Shown here in pieces: positions 48,901 through 57,135 of a stretch of DNA of 64,000 bases (the stretch's first letter is position 1; each line of letters begins with the position of its first letter). The notes under the pieces were generated by a model. The model worked only from the letters and a program-made list of their open reading frames with translations, was not told the DNA's origin and did no database searches. The DNA is from Sabellastarte sp. h YS-2021 (Eukaryota > Annelida > Polychaeta > Sabellida > Sabellidae). Position numbers and translations under genes: made by a program. The stretch spans positions 122,957,530 to 123,021,529 of the forward strand of contig OZ024931.1 of NCBI GenBank assembly GCA_964017235.1. The letters run 5' to 3'.

Positions 48901-51900
48901 AGACAATTAAGTACTTCATATAGAAATTTCCAAGAAATTGAGTCAAAAGCCTTTTCGAAGTCTATAAGCATTAATAGCCCATCAATGTCCCTTTGTTCTG
49001 TGTAATTCATTAGATCATAAATTAGTCGTGTTCCCTCCCCTATAAAACGTCCCTGGATAAAGCCTGTTTGTGCTTTATCAATCAGTTTCGGAAGTAGAGG
49101 TTTAAGTCTTGCTGCTATGCTTGAGGATGCTATTTTATAGAGAACACTTAATAACGATATGGGTCTCCAATTCTTTAACAAATCACGTTGTTTGTTACCT
49201 TTAGGAAGACAACTAATAATTGTTTGTCTTAGACTTAATGGGAGGTTCCCTTTTTTGCTTGTTCCTTTGCACCCTCTAAAACCTGTCTACATGCTCTCCA
49301 CTTTCGTGTCTCTTGTTTAAATTTTTCTGCATACTCGGATCTCACAATTTTATTATATCTTCTCTGTACAATATAAACTCATTTGTCCTTTGCATTCTAT
49401 AACACTGTCACTTCCGGGCTCTCCTCATCTCTGAGCCTGCAGTCTAGACCTGTCACAGTGTATATTACCACAACACTTACTGCAGTACACCATTACTAAT
49501 ACGTCTTAGTACAACACAAAACTGCACTTCTTCTTTGCATCCTATGACACCTCCACTTTAGTTCTCATCATCTCTAACTGAGCCTGCCGTATAGACTCAT
49601 CTCGGTGTATATGACCTGCCAGTGGGACTGTTTACAGAAATCAAAACCGGTTACCGGGGCTTTGAAATGAACGAAATCTGGTATTTTGTATGCTTGTAAC
49701 TGGCATTGATTATTTCTCGCGGGGCGTACATGAACCAGCACTTGCAACAGGAAATGGTTTTCGATGACGTTTTCAATAAGCGGTTCCCAAATATTCCTTG
49801 CGGATTTTGTTATTTTTACCAAAACGAATGAAAAACCGCTTACCAGTTTATTGTTCACACCACTAATATGACCACACACCTTAATACAGTGAACTGCTCA
49901 GTAAAACACCCACTCACTTGTTTTTTGCGTCTTCTAATACTTCCACTTTGGTTCGCTCCATCTCTAGCTGAGCCTGCAGCCTGGACCGGTCCTGTCTTAG
50001 TGTAGACAGCTGGGACTCGTAACTGGCCACTCTGGCATTGATGTCCAGTAGTTGTTCTGTGGCCACTCTCTCCTTCTCTTGAGCCATTGCCAGCTGATGG
50101 TGGGCCTCAGCTAGGAAAGAGGTATGAACAAATGTAAGAATCCAAAGATATAATAAAGCAAGGGCACAAAACGCTTGTGGAATGAATACTTTTGGCCATT
50201 TACCACCGCAAGCTTGTACATCCCCTCAATCTATATTTTTATAGACCAATAAATTTAATATGGGTCCGCCTACTCACCATTTTCACTACATACCTATGTG
50301 TTGGAGAGAAATACAGTTTTGAAAAAAAATAAATTTTACTTTACAACAATTTGATGAAGTTATGCACAGTTTCAGAGCAAACAATATACTCAGAGTTGAA
50401 TTGATTTTTGATATTTTTATGGTATATTATGAAGGTTTGTCAGTTTTATCAATCTTTTTATAGTCATGCTACTCATGTGATTCAAACATTTTCAATGTTT
50501 CAGTCAAGTGAACACACAACTCCTTGTCATTTTTTGTTATTTTTTTTTAATACAAAATTTCATATATTTTAAGTTCCTTTGAGAACTGAAATATGTTAAC
50601 ATTATATATTTATGCAAAAACAAATTACATGAGAAATATTTTGTATGGCCTGATAATCTTGATATATCTAGGTTTCAATTTCTCAGTGTATAAATATGAT
50701 ACATAACCATCCTAATGGATCAAGTATGATGAAATCAGTGGTTGGTAGTAAACCTATTGTTGGTAGTTGCTTGCCAGTGCCCAATGGGTTTCAATGCAAA
50801 ATCTTGATTGACTGGTACATAACTACAACTATAACTATAACATGACCTGTGCATTGTATTAACTGTGACATAAACTCAAATCAACCCAATAAAACCCCAT
50901 CTTGCTGTATATATTTCTAAAGAGTACTTGATGGACCTACTCAATCTGTCGGTGAGGTTTTTCTCCACTTTTTCATAAGAAGTTGACTGGGCGGTGTATG
51001 TTGACTGCAGGTTCTCAATTTGTCTCAGGAGTGGTCGGGTAGCTGAAAGGAAACACACCAGTCTCTGGAGTAAAAAATCTGAATCACAAACAGGGTACAG
51101 TCAAATCCACTTCAACAGAACTCTGGGTTATCTACCAATACATGCCCATACTGAAGGTAATGCTTTGTATTTACAGCTTCGGCTTATATTCTTATAGAAC
51201 CACATAAATAAATGATATGCACTAGTAATACTACTAGGGCTGGGACGAGTGCTGAAAAACAGCATCAAGTACTCGCCCTCTCAAAACCGGCCCGAATTCG
51301 AGTAACCGCTAGATTTAGTATCTACCATTAGAAGTCTTCTATAAACACATAGTTGGTTCTGGAAACGAAACTTTTGAAGAAAAACATCTTCTATTTGACC
51401 AGATATTATAGAATATGGACTAAATTATACATTTTCAAGCGAAAATAACAACTTTAATTGATATTATGTGACAGAAATGCTGAAATGTGGCATATTTTAC
51501 ACAAGTGTTTGATTACGTGGGCGATAATAAAATACATCACGAGTAACCGAGGATTTAAAATGGACTCGAGTACTAGCAAAGATCGACTCGTCTATTGAGG
51601 CTCGAGTACTCGTTCACAGCCCTAAATACTACGTATATAATATATTCTGACAAATAATTTCTATTATAGGCCATTTTTGCAACACAACAGAAAGACTATT
51701 GAATGACCATGAAACATACATATATCAGCACCTGACCTCTTACAAAGAAGTGTGTGTGTGTGCGTTCGATGATAGAATACCATGACTAGGGCTGTGATGG
51801 GTGCAGAAAAACGGCATCGAGTACTCGCCCTCTGACAACCGGCCCAAATTCGAGTAACCGCGAGATTTAGTATCTACCATTAGAAGTCTTCCGTAAACAA

Positions 51901-54127
51901 ATATTCGGTTCCGGAAACGAAACTTTTGAAGAAAAACGTCTTCTATTTGACCATATATTATAGAATATGGAGTAAATTGTATGTTTTCAAGCGAAAATAA
52001 CAACTTTAATTGATATTATGTGACGGAAATACGGTAATGTAGCATATTTTACACAAGTGTTTGATTACATGGGCGATAATAAAATACATCACGAGTAACC
52101 GAGTTTTTAAAATGGACTCGAGTACAAGCCAAGATCGCCTCGTACACCGAGGCTCGAGTACTCGTTCGCAGCCCTAACCATGACTGTATCTCTAAAAGGA
52201 CCTCACTTAAACTATTTCATACTTACTGTTTACCTGTTGTTTTGTAATACAATACATTTGAAATAACATGTATTACTTTTGTTTACCAAGTAAGACAAAC
52301 AATTACCTGCAGTGACACTGTCAGTCAAGTCTTGGTTTCTGTCTTCTCCTTCCTGTAATCTCTGAAAAATACAAGATTTTTTTCAAAGACATCTAAAAAG
52401 TTAAAGTATTCACAATTAAATCTACAGGTCCACTAATTCAGATGAACTTTATTGAGGGTTATCTTAAAACTTCCATCACTTTTTTTGCAAGTGTTACTTT
52501 CAAACTGATGTGAGGTGTAAGTTTTTTTATTATTAGAGTTATCTAGTGTACATGTGAGCTTTTGTATTATCATAATTAACTGGTGAAGATGTGAGATGTC
52601 TTATTACTGCAGAGTTACCTGGTGAAGGTGTGAGATGTCTTATTACTGTAGAGTTATGTGGTGAAGGTGTGAGATGTCTTATTACTGTAGTTACCTGGTG
52701 AAGGTGCGAGATGTCTTATTACTGCAGAGTTACCTGGTGAAGGTGTGAGATGTCTTATTACTGTAGAGTTACCCGGTGAAGGTGTGACATTATACTTATT
52801 ACTATAGAGCTACCTGGTGAAGGTGTGACATGTCTTATTATTGTAGATTTACATGGTGAAGATGTGAGATGTCTTATTACTGGAGAGTTACGTGGTGAAG
52901 GTGTGAAATGTCTTATTACTGTAGTTACCTGGTGAAGGTGTGAGATGTCTTATTACTGTACATTTACCTGGCGAAGGTGTGAAATGTCTTATTACTGTAG
53001 TTACCTGGTGAAGGTGTGAGATGTCTTATTACTGTACAGTTACCTGGTGAAGGTGTGAGATGTCTTATTATTGTAGAGTTACCTGGTGAAGGTATGAGAT
53101 GTCTTATTACTCTACAGTTACCTAATATAGGTGTGAGATGTCTTATTGTTCAGTTTCACCTGGTGTAGTTGAGAGATGTTCCGTCATATAGTTAACCAAT
53201 ACACGAGTGACATGTCTTATTATGACAAGAGTTACCTGATGTAGGTCAGAAATTTCCTGTCTGAGCACGTCTTCTCGTCGGCCATGCTCTTTCTCCATTC
53301 TAGACATACTAAGTTGAAGGTCTTCAATCTGTACAACACAAGGGTGATATATATATATGGTTATATGATACCTGTTAATGAACCAATTCATCTCACTGAC
53401 TGACAGGTTTCAATTATCCTGTTGACTGCATGCATTCAGAATTTCACCATAACACTGGTTGACTACATGTTCATTTAGCAAACAATTACCATAAAACTTT
53501 TTGAGTACATTTCACCCAGCAGTTCTTATTTAGAGTTTGACTTCACACTATTACAACAGAGCAGTCAGTCTCACCTGCTTGATATTACAGAAGATTACCA
53601 ATTCCCTTGTTCACTATGCATTACACAGTGTTACCATCATTACCTGACTGGCCATATACTACAGAGTGGCAGTATAACCCATTTGACAACATATTAATAG
53701 AGTATTCGCCATTACTTCTGTTACATTATACAATCAAGTTTCAACATTATTACCTGACTAATCCCATACAGCAGAATTTCAATTACCCATCCTAATTAAT
53801 CCTGTATAATAGATTTTATGAACTCATTTCCACTCTGCCACAATTGTACTTTCTTATTGTATTACAACAAAATTCCCTTATATTTTTTAACACTCTGTAA
53901 TCTGAACACAGACTTATCCTCTCATAATGGTTGGATAACAGAGGTTTCTCCTGTAGAGTTTTATCATTACCTGGTTGACGAGGGCCTCCTGTTCCTGTCT
54001 GACCTGTACCTTGTACCTCTCCAGTTCTTTCTGTAGCACCTGTTTGGACTGGAGCTCTGCACTCAGTGCCCTCTCCTGCACCTCTGATGCCCTCCTTACC
54101 GTGGCTTTGTGCAGCTCTGCTATCTCT
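33878..54127 (-). CDS. TMF1: TMF1 (TATA element modulatory factor) 3' part, twelve exons
   Basis: Minus-strand exons (transcript order): 54127-53971, 53328-53236, 52361-52307, 51042-50941, 50110-49918, 46036-45967, 45242-45150, 44774-44634, 43349-43200, 42585-42460, 41719-41609 and 33904-33878, about 438 codons with consistent phases and GT-AG borders. TMF1/ARA160 is a Golgi coiled-coil protein that binds Rab6 through its C-terminal region. Diagnostic blocks are TRPLLRQIENLQSTY, ENLQSQLKQKDGEI, LDQRYNALLQMYGEKEEE, ELRLDLQDMKELYKSQ and the terminal IQELLQKS, which match the vertebrate TMF domain. Almost the whole translation is coiled coil. The 5' exons lie beyond the window. Introns hold two DIRS elements, an L1-like copy and many MITEs. 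Confidence 0.95.
34049..34228. repeat. DIRS copy 1 left (3') inverted terminal repeat
   Basis: Starts TTAATACCCTATCCAATGGA and runs to about ATCTTTTTCGTG. It is inverted against 39109-39292 with roughly 90 percent identity. A 37-base extension (34012-34048) outside the repeat has no counterpart at the right end. Confidence 0.9.
34287..34384. repeat. DIRS copy 1 internal complementary region
   Basis: The first half is the reverse complement of the element's left end (TCCATTGGATAGGGTATTAA through TTAAATTTGC). The second half is the reverse complement of its right end (ATTTTATTGCGTTAATAC through GGACAATTGCT). This end-to-end fusion is the template thought to join termini into a circle in DIRS replication. 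Confidence 0.92.
34766..35860 (-). pseudogene. DIRS copy 1 tyrosine recombinase, frameshifted
   Basis: Integrase of the DIRS type. The N-terminal SAM-like part begins around FSEAVAAQIEAPQR (near 35830), and the first catalytic Arg lies in GSGKRRSEIH. The HxxR motif reads HQVK, so its Arg is replaced. One extra base within 34952-34961 throws the frame into a stop at 34938. After correcting for it the nucleotides still encode the nucleophile segment QFYLKD and end at TGA 34768-34766. The reading frame overlaps the end of pol by about 180 bases. Two independent defects make it inactive. Confidence 0.88.
35681..37709 (-). CDS. DIRS copy 1 pol: RT, RNase H, Dam-like domain
   Basis: An uninterrupted frame ends at 35681. 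In order: the DIRS-specific lead GARLQQCWEKWETLGSSP; RT with FYNRLFLVPKPNDRWRPIL, SIDFKDAYFHIPI, LPFGLSTAPMEF and the catalytic YLDD at 37114-37103; RNase H with acidic residues in FTDAS, LELKAV, ATDNT and VIADK; then the segment VDLFATRFNNKLPQF to APGWPNMPWFWDL, the Dam-methylase-like domain found in DIRS elements. This frame is already open far upstream, but the Cys-rich frame is the conserved one before 37707. All catalytic residues seen are intact. Confidence 0.9.
37482..38009 (-). CDS. DIRS copy 1 cysteine-rich extension of gag frame
   Basis: In the same frame as gag, directly after its TGA. It contains CLKCGRIEGLCNC, CRLLCCKCSYC and CQKCFLCRS..CKSCHQCPTCC..CRGQ, at least 20 cysteines. 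The corresponding frame in copy 2 keeps the cysteine pattern (SCCQSCSFC, VCQKCILCKS, CSQCPQCC, CRGQ) although the nucleotides have diverged. Neither copy has a suitably placed ATG. After CRGQ (37700) the frame is not conserved, and the RT frame takes over at +1. The likely role is a zinc-binding nucleic-acid domain; function unknown. Confidence 0.6.
   Translation of the reverse strand, partial: QLLCLKCGRIEGLCNCIRQDGGFEPTTRDRPEEQQSDFKCRLLCCKCSYCHRVATKERRKSQCMPIVHKNKICQKCFLCRSLEFCKSCHQCPTCCYRSSCRGQVTAVLGEMGNLGFKSKSGKHTEGGLHSSLPVQTPLDKVTDCNKQLPQSNQTVLPFRGTVSADKQECSRTGGK
38010..38986 (-). pseudogene. DIRS copy 1 gag, internally deleted
   Basis: Starts MSSPGQKRGSCGHVMALFD at 38986 and has a Cys/His cluster (CGHV, CARC, CQIC) shared with copy 2. 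After KKKKRSDEGG the frame is lost (stop at 38606). The downstream gag resumes in another frame at 38639 (RWEKAFREQSVMCN) and runs to TGA 38012-38010 through MANLTLARRDSYLEF and a basic, Gly-rich C-terminus. Compared with copy 2, about 400 codons between these parts are missing. Confidence 0.8.
39109..39292. repeat. DIRS copy 1 right (5') inverted terminal repeat
   Basis: Inverse partner of 34049-34228. It contains a perfect CRE palindrome TGACGTCA at 39127-39134, while the left repeat has TGATGTCA. The 5' repeat presumably carries the promoter. It ends TTAACGCAATAAAAT at 39303. Confidence 0.88.
39380..40834 (-). mobile_element. Helentron-like family C element, - orientation
   Basis: Reverse-oriented copy of 28206-29690. 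It runs tail (AAAATAGCATCAGAGATGCC) to about six ~150 bp units (TCAACTTCCTACACCTTATGG, ACCATGACGTTGCACACCTACAC) to leader and hairpin ACAGCCCTCAAGGGCTGT at 40810-40827. It begins about 80 bases after the DIRS right end. Confidence 0.65.
40840..41608. other. TMF1 intron, nothing recognised
   Basis: AT-rich intron sequence between the family C element and the penultimate TMF1 coding exon. Confidence 0.4.
41609..41719 (-). CDS. TMF1: TMF1 exon (ELDQRY…LYKSQ)
   Basis: 37 codons, phase 0 at both ends, acceptor ACTTGCAG, donor CAG|GTAAGT. It contains LDQRYNALLQMYGEK, the most diagnostic TMF1 block. Confidence 0.95.
42460..42585 (-). CDS. TMF1: TMF1 exon (NEIHEL…LRKYK)
   Basis: 42 codons, phase 0, donor AAG|GTAAAA. 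It encodes ELVNQANQNQELEDKAKELP, aligning with the family's ELVKLTNQNDELEEKVKEIP. Confidence 0.93.
43200..43349 (-). CDS. TMF1: TMF1 exon (GDEMER…EIVQLQ)
   Basis: 50 codons, phase 0, acceptor AAATTTAG, donor CAA|GTAAGT. A serine-rich stretch is followed by MENLQSQLKQKDGEIVQLQ. Confidence 0.93.
44185..44405 (-). mobile_element. Diverged SINE
   Basis: Inverted SINE relic with CTGTACTATAAACTGCCGACC, AAACTACTAACTTTCCCACAT and B-box GGTTCGAACC. It is closer to the palindromic element's arms (13.6 kb) than to the copy at 45.7 kb. Confidence 0.65.
44634..44774 (-). CDS. TMF1: TMF1 exon (ELQLSQ…FLSQ)
   Basis: 47 codons, phase 0, acceptor TTTTACGCAG, donor CAG|GTACAC. It is Ser/Thr-rich (MTASSMSASFLSQ), matching the serine-rich linker before the TMF C-terminal coil. 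Confidence 0.9.
45150..45242 (-). CDS. TMF1: TMF1 exon (LLLENQ…QLRDK)
   Basis: 31 codons, phase 0, acceptor TATTCACAG, donor AAA|GTGAGT. Charged coiled coil with NQLEMEKLKVEAEKKK, like the family's SQLEMEKMKVEQERKK. Confidence 0.93.
45702..45903 (-). mobile_element. tRNA-headed SINE, near full length
   Basis: Inverse of the copy at 7052-7262. It runs from the tail (AACAGCCAGGGTCATATTGCG) through the body to the head with B box (inverted AGATTCGAACC) and A-box region ending at CACCGAGCCTCC. It lies in a TMF1 intron. Confidence 0.8.
45967..46036 (-). CDS. TMF1: TMF1 exon (ESAQRE…LKKEK)
   Basis: 70 bases: one base completes the Lys codon split from the previous exon, then 23 codons ending LSELKKEK; donor AAG|GTCAGT. 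The acceptor TTGTAG is supported by the phase. Confidence 0.9.
46338..46636. mobile_element. Probable MITE (CATGTATGCGGCTTACGACA ends)
   Basis: Left CATGTATGCGGCTTACGAC and right TTGTAAGCTGCATACATG are inverted ends. The interior carries a 33-base direct duplication (ATGTATGTCGATAAAATATT) at 46521-46588. The target duplication is unclear. Confidence 0.5.
46800..49255 (-). mobile_element. L1/Tx1-like retrotransposon, 5'-truncated, fairly intact
   Basis: Minus-strand ORF2 from NWRPISLLSVLYKIASSSIA (about 49160) through LIDFEKAFDSISW, GCKQGDPVAP and the catalytic FADD (about 48660). The maturase-like region carries FSFLGIEFSV, and the knuckle CRVCNTDTETITHLFTTC lies near 47380. Only two lesions are seen in the part present: a Tyr codon changed to TAG at 48764-48762 and a frame change near 47680. 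The 5' end stops abruptly at 49255, typical of target-primed truncation. It is younger than the 9-13 kb copy. Confidence 0.88.
49377..49475 (-). pseudogene. Decayed copy of a TMF1 exon (duplicate 1)
   Basis: Resembles the 3' part of the exon at 49918-50110 (CTGCAGGCTCAG…GAAGTGACAGTGTTA…AATGCAAAGGACAA). It has lost bases, carries TAG in place of a Glu codon, and its donor is changed from GTGAG to ATGAG. Confidence 0.75.
49525..49610 (-). pseudogene. Decayed copy of a TMF1 exon (duplicate 2)
   Basis: CAGGCTCAGTTAGAGATGATG and ACTAAAGTGGAGGTG align base for base with the functional exon. The same Glu codon as in duplicate 1 is TAG. The donor GT is kept (GTGCAG) but weak. It lies about 145 bases from duplicate 1. 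Confidence 0.82.
49617..49865. mobile_element. hAT-like MITE with 8 bp target duplication
   Basis: 249 bp flanked by identical ATATGACC at 49609-49616 and 49866-49873. The ends (left TGCCAGTGGGACTG, right TTCACACCACTA) are only loosely inverted, so superfamily assignment rests mainly on the octamer. Confidence 0.65.
49918..50110 (-). CDS. TMF1: TMF1 exon (EAHHQL…DAKNK)
   Basis: 193 bases (2 + 63 codons + 2), acceptor TTTCCTAG, donor AA|GTGAGT. It encodes EKERVATEQLLDINARVASY and LQAQLEMERTKVEVLEDAK, matching the family's AAAVERERAATEELL..QAQLE. Confidence 0.94.
50941..51042 (-). CDS. TMF1: TMF1 exon (TRPLLRQ…LTDRL)
   Basis: 102 bases, split codons at both ends, acceptor CTTTCAG, donor A|GTAGGT. 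It encodes TRPLLRQIENLQSTYTAQS, the strictly conserved TMF signature. Confidence 0.95.
51235..51624. mobile_element. hAT MITE copy A (390 bp)
   Basis: Starts TAGGGCTGGGACGAGTG, ends GTTCACAGCCCTA, flanked by identical AATACTAC at 51227-51234 and 51625-51632. Confidence 0.92.
51787..52176. mobile_element. hAT MITE copy B (390 bp)
   Basis: Same family and same length as copy A, in the same orientation. It is flanked by identical ACCATGAC at 51779-51786 and 52177-52184. The two copies are about 90 percent identical. Confidence 0.92.
52307..52361 (-). CDS. TMF1: TMF1 exon (RLQEGE…SVTA)
   Basis: 18 codons plus one base, acceptor ATTTTTCAG, donor GCAG|GTAATT. It encodes RLQEGEDRNQDLTDSV, matching RLQEAENRNQELSQSV of the family. 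Confidence 0.93.
52515..53230. repeat. Minisatellite (~39 bp unit) containing splice-donor sequence
   Basis: About 17 units of the type AGTTACCTGGTGAAGGTGTG + AGATGTCTTATTACTGT. On the minus strand each typical unit reads CACCAGGTAACT. The array directly follows the donor of the TMF1 exon ending at 53236, whose own border is CATCAG|GTAACTC, so the unit appears derived from it. Confidence 0.9.
53236..53328 (-). CDS. TMF1: TMF1 exon (IEDLQL…SDLHQ)
   Basis: 31 codons, phase 0, acceptor TTGTACAG, donor CAG|GTAACT. It encodes HGRREDVLRQEISDLHQ, matching the family's AARKEDYLRHEISELQQ. Confidence 0.93.
53971..54127 (-). CDS. TMF1: TMF1 exon (EIAELHK…ALVNQ), most 5' in window
   Basis: One base plus 52 codons, donor CAG|GTAATG. 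The acceptor is probably GTAACAG at 54130-54128, but overlapping AG dinucleotides leave a 2-4 base uncertainty that the missing upstream exon would settle. It encodes EIAELHKATVRRASEVQE and VRQEQEALVNQ. Confidence 0.9.
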
Positions 54128-54169
54128 CTGTTACAATAACACAGGAAATTCTTACTTACCATCAATTTT

Positions 54170-56390
54170 TAAACACTGTACAGGGATTTTGTTGGAACCG
54201 AATAACTTGTTGATTTAATGGTTAAATGTATTTTAGATGTATAAATTTTACAGGTATGAGAAATAGGTACAATATTTGTTGTTGTCAATATATATATGGT
54301 ACCACTGGTGAATGAAAAAAACAAATACCTTGTATCTGCCTTTCAGTCTATATAAGCAAATGATTGAAATTGGCACGATAAGAAGTTCACAATATACTCG
54401 CACCCTGGTCAATCAACAATACTGATATCAAATCACTGATAACAAAATATTATTGTAAGAAGTTTGCTAATCGGTCCTGTGGCCACTTGGAGCACTGTTT
54501 TCTGTTAGAAATTGTAGAGTAGCTCCATAACAACACTCTGAAAGGTTGACTGGTTTAACATTTATATTGAGTACATTATATCTTGTGTCTGTGTGACTGT
54601 GCCAATAAGTGTTTCCATCAAAAGAAATGGATTCTACTTTACATATAACTAATACAAATAAGGATTGTTTTAAGGTTTTCCAGATTTCTAAGCCATGAAG
54701 TGAATCAGTTAAGAATTGACAAGATATGATCCACTTTTTCACAAAAGGCCACGGCACAGGTTTGAACCCTTATCCTCAGAGGTGGTAGTTTAATGAATTA
54801 CCACAATACCACTGAGACGAATACCGACTGTTGAAACAAAAAGATGTCCAGTTACTATTATACCGAGTAATTTGGAACAATTTACATGCAAAATCAACAT
54901 TTGTGCTTGCTGTAATTCTGGATAGATTTCATTTCTAGATACATGCATTAACACAGCCACAAGCTATAGACGTACTATACACCAAAAGATATAATCAATT
55001 AATCTTTTAGGAAGCCTATTTACTTATCTATAATCAAGCCTGGGGTATTCATATTCATAAGAATACACTTTTCTGTGTATTTGTATTTGATACTTTTGTG
55101 AAAAAAGCAAAGTATTTGTATTCATATTCGAATACATTTCAAAAGTATTTGTATTATAGGCCATAATACAACTGCAGATGAGGTAAAGCTGCAATGTGTT
55201 CAACTTTCTATGTACTAGGGTTATATGCTCATAAGGTATTAGTGAAAGATCAGTAAAAAAATAGCCTTAGTTAATACATAAATTAAATATGGACTGAAGT
55301 TGGTATTCACAGACAAGTTCAGCTGATTTATAGGTCAACATTTGACTTTATCAAAAAATAAAATTCTGGCTCAAATACAGTTAACTCTTCTGCACTTCAC
55401 CCCTCCAAAAAAAATCAGTCTAACTTTGTGAATACCAGTTTAATCCAAAGATTAATTGTACATTTTTCTATTAACTTTAGTCTGATTTTTGGCTCAGCTT
55501 AATCTTTCTTTGCTATTTGTAAATATGGTGCTGAACACTATAAAAATAAACAGAAAGTGAATTTACTGTAAGGTTTTTTTTCTCTAATTTTTTAAAGGAT
55601 TTTTTTATGTGCAGTGTTAAGTTCAAATCTATAAAACGTTCACAGTCACTGAATGTCACAAAACACAATTCATTTTTAGCAAACAAAAAATTTTCGAGTC
55701 TGTCCATGTTGTGTGAAAGGCATCCTACTGAGATACGAATCCCAACAGAAGATGAAATGTTCAGATGACAGAAGGTTGGTTAATAGAAGGTTCATCTGTA
55801 CATACCCATTGCATACACCATTACATGTATGTTGTGCAGAGTGTTTTTCTGGCATTGTGCATAATATATTTTGAGAAGCACCTAAATATTTATTCTATTT
55901 GATGTTTGATTTTTTCTAAATGTTCTTGTAATAATTGTAATGTTTTGTCCAAATGCTTCAGGAAATCACTTCAAACATATCCTACATGACACATTCCACT
56001 GTGCTAATTTCAATAAATTTATTCCAGTTTTCGTTTCTGCAAAAATGGTAATCCTCCAAAACAAAACAATGTCATCAACTGATCAGACAGTCATCAATTA
56101 GTTATACATCTATATCAGTACCTTATGTACATGTAATTAATGGAACTTTCATCCAGGAACAGGTGAACAATAAAACTCAAATGTGAAAGCTCTAAGCTAT
56201 ACAGTAAAGTGCTATAACAGCACAGTCATCAAAGGAAAAGCCAATACTCATAAAAGGATATTACATATAATGAGTTCTTCAAATATTATTCAACATAAAA
56301 TATTTCAATGCACAAAGCAGAAATCCATTTAAAAGTCACGCAGAATTATGGTTTAGCATTACAGTTTTAAAGGATGTTAAATGCAGTAAA
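54170..56390. other. TMF1 intron, few features
   Basis: AT-rich. A decayed SINE-like piece (GGTTTGAACCCTTATCCTCAG) lies at about 54750-54830, and a stretch of GTATTTGTATTCATATTCG-type low-complexity repeats at about 55020-55165. No further TMF1 exon was found on the minus strand. Confidence 0.45.
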
Positions 56391-56426
56391 TTGGAAAATT
56401 TAATAAGTAAATTAAATTTTTATAAG

Positions 56427-56612
56427 TTAATACCTTATCTAGTGGACAGATGCATTTGTCCAGCACCCTGGCGGTCATGCCAAACGTTAGAAAAAAACGT
56501 CCTGAGCTGGGCTCTGGCCGGGACCGGTAGCGTCCTGTTCACTCGCCTGGTGGCTGTATAGCCTCCCTGCCGGTGTACTGCGCACGCGCAGCACATGCGC
56601 TCTTCCTCTTTT
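56427..56612. repeat. DIRS copy 2 left (3') inverted terminal repeat
   Basis: Starts TTAATACCTTATCTAGTGGA and runs to CTCTTCCTCTTTTTG, inverse of 62716-62905. The extension 56393-56426 outside it is nearly identical to that of copy 1 although the repeats themselves differ. Confidence 0.88.
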
Positions 56613-56677
56613 TGTTGTCTACCTTAGGAATTCCCCTAGGGCTAAGATTAGCGGGGAAGGTAGGGAGGGAATCCCCC

Positions 56678-56765
56678 TGTCCACTAGGTAAGGTATTAAA
56701 TTTAATTTACTTATTAAATTTTCCATTTTATTGCGTTAATACATCTTACCTAGTGGACAGATGCA
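56678..56765. repeat. DIRS copy 2 internal complementary region
   Basis: Fuses the complements of both element ends (GTCCACTAGGTAAGGTATTA through AAATTTTCC, then ATTTTATTGCGTTAATAC through TAGTGGACAGATGC). Compared with the left terminus it lacks about nine bases (CTTATAAAA). Confidence 0.9.
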
Positions 56766-56885
56766 GAATAACTACCCAGTGGAAGGAGGGTAGCCAAGAG
56801 GGGAATTCCTTAGAACTCCAAAACTATGTATAAAAGGTGGATCCGGAATGATTAGAAACCAAGATACCTCGGATCACACCTATTG

Positions 56886-56912
56886 CCCCCCCCCCCCCCC
56901 CCCTTTTTTTTT
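56886..56912. repeat. C-run/T-run
   Basis: About 18 C followed by 9 T inside the DIRS 3' region. Copy 1 has a shorter CCCCCCCC-TTTTT at the equivalent place (34544-34556), so the tract is a conserved feature that has expanded. Confidence 0.85.
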
Positions 56913-57135
56913 CAAAAGTCCAGTACTGGCTCGCTAGGAGTACAAAAGGACTGAGGAGGGTAAGAGTTCTGAATAACAAGGAAGAACAGGACCTATAAGA
57001 CTATCTCATTAAGCCCTTAGTCCCACTTTGGATCGCGGCAGACTAAGGACCCAGGATAGTGGAAGATATTTTTTTTTTTTTTTTTTAACCAGTATATACA
57101 GTATATACATATGTACAAGCCAGAGGATAAGGGAG

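Noticed and set aside
48499-49005. 168-codon plus-strand frame
   Set aside because: Antisense shadow of the second L1-like RT.
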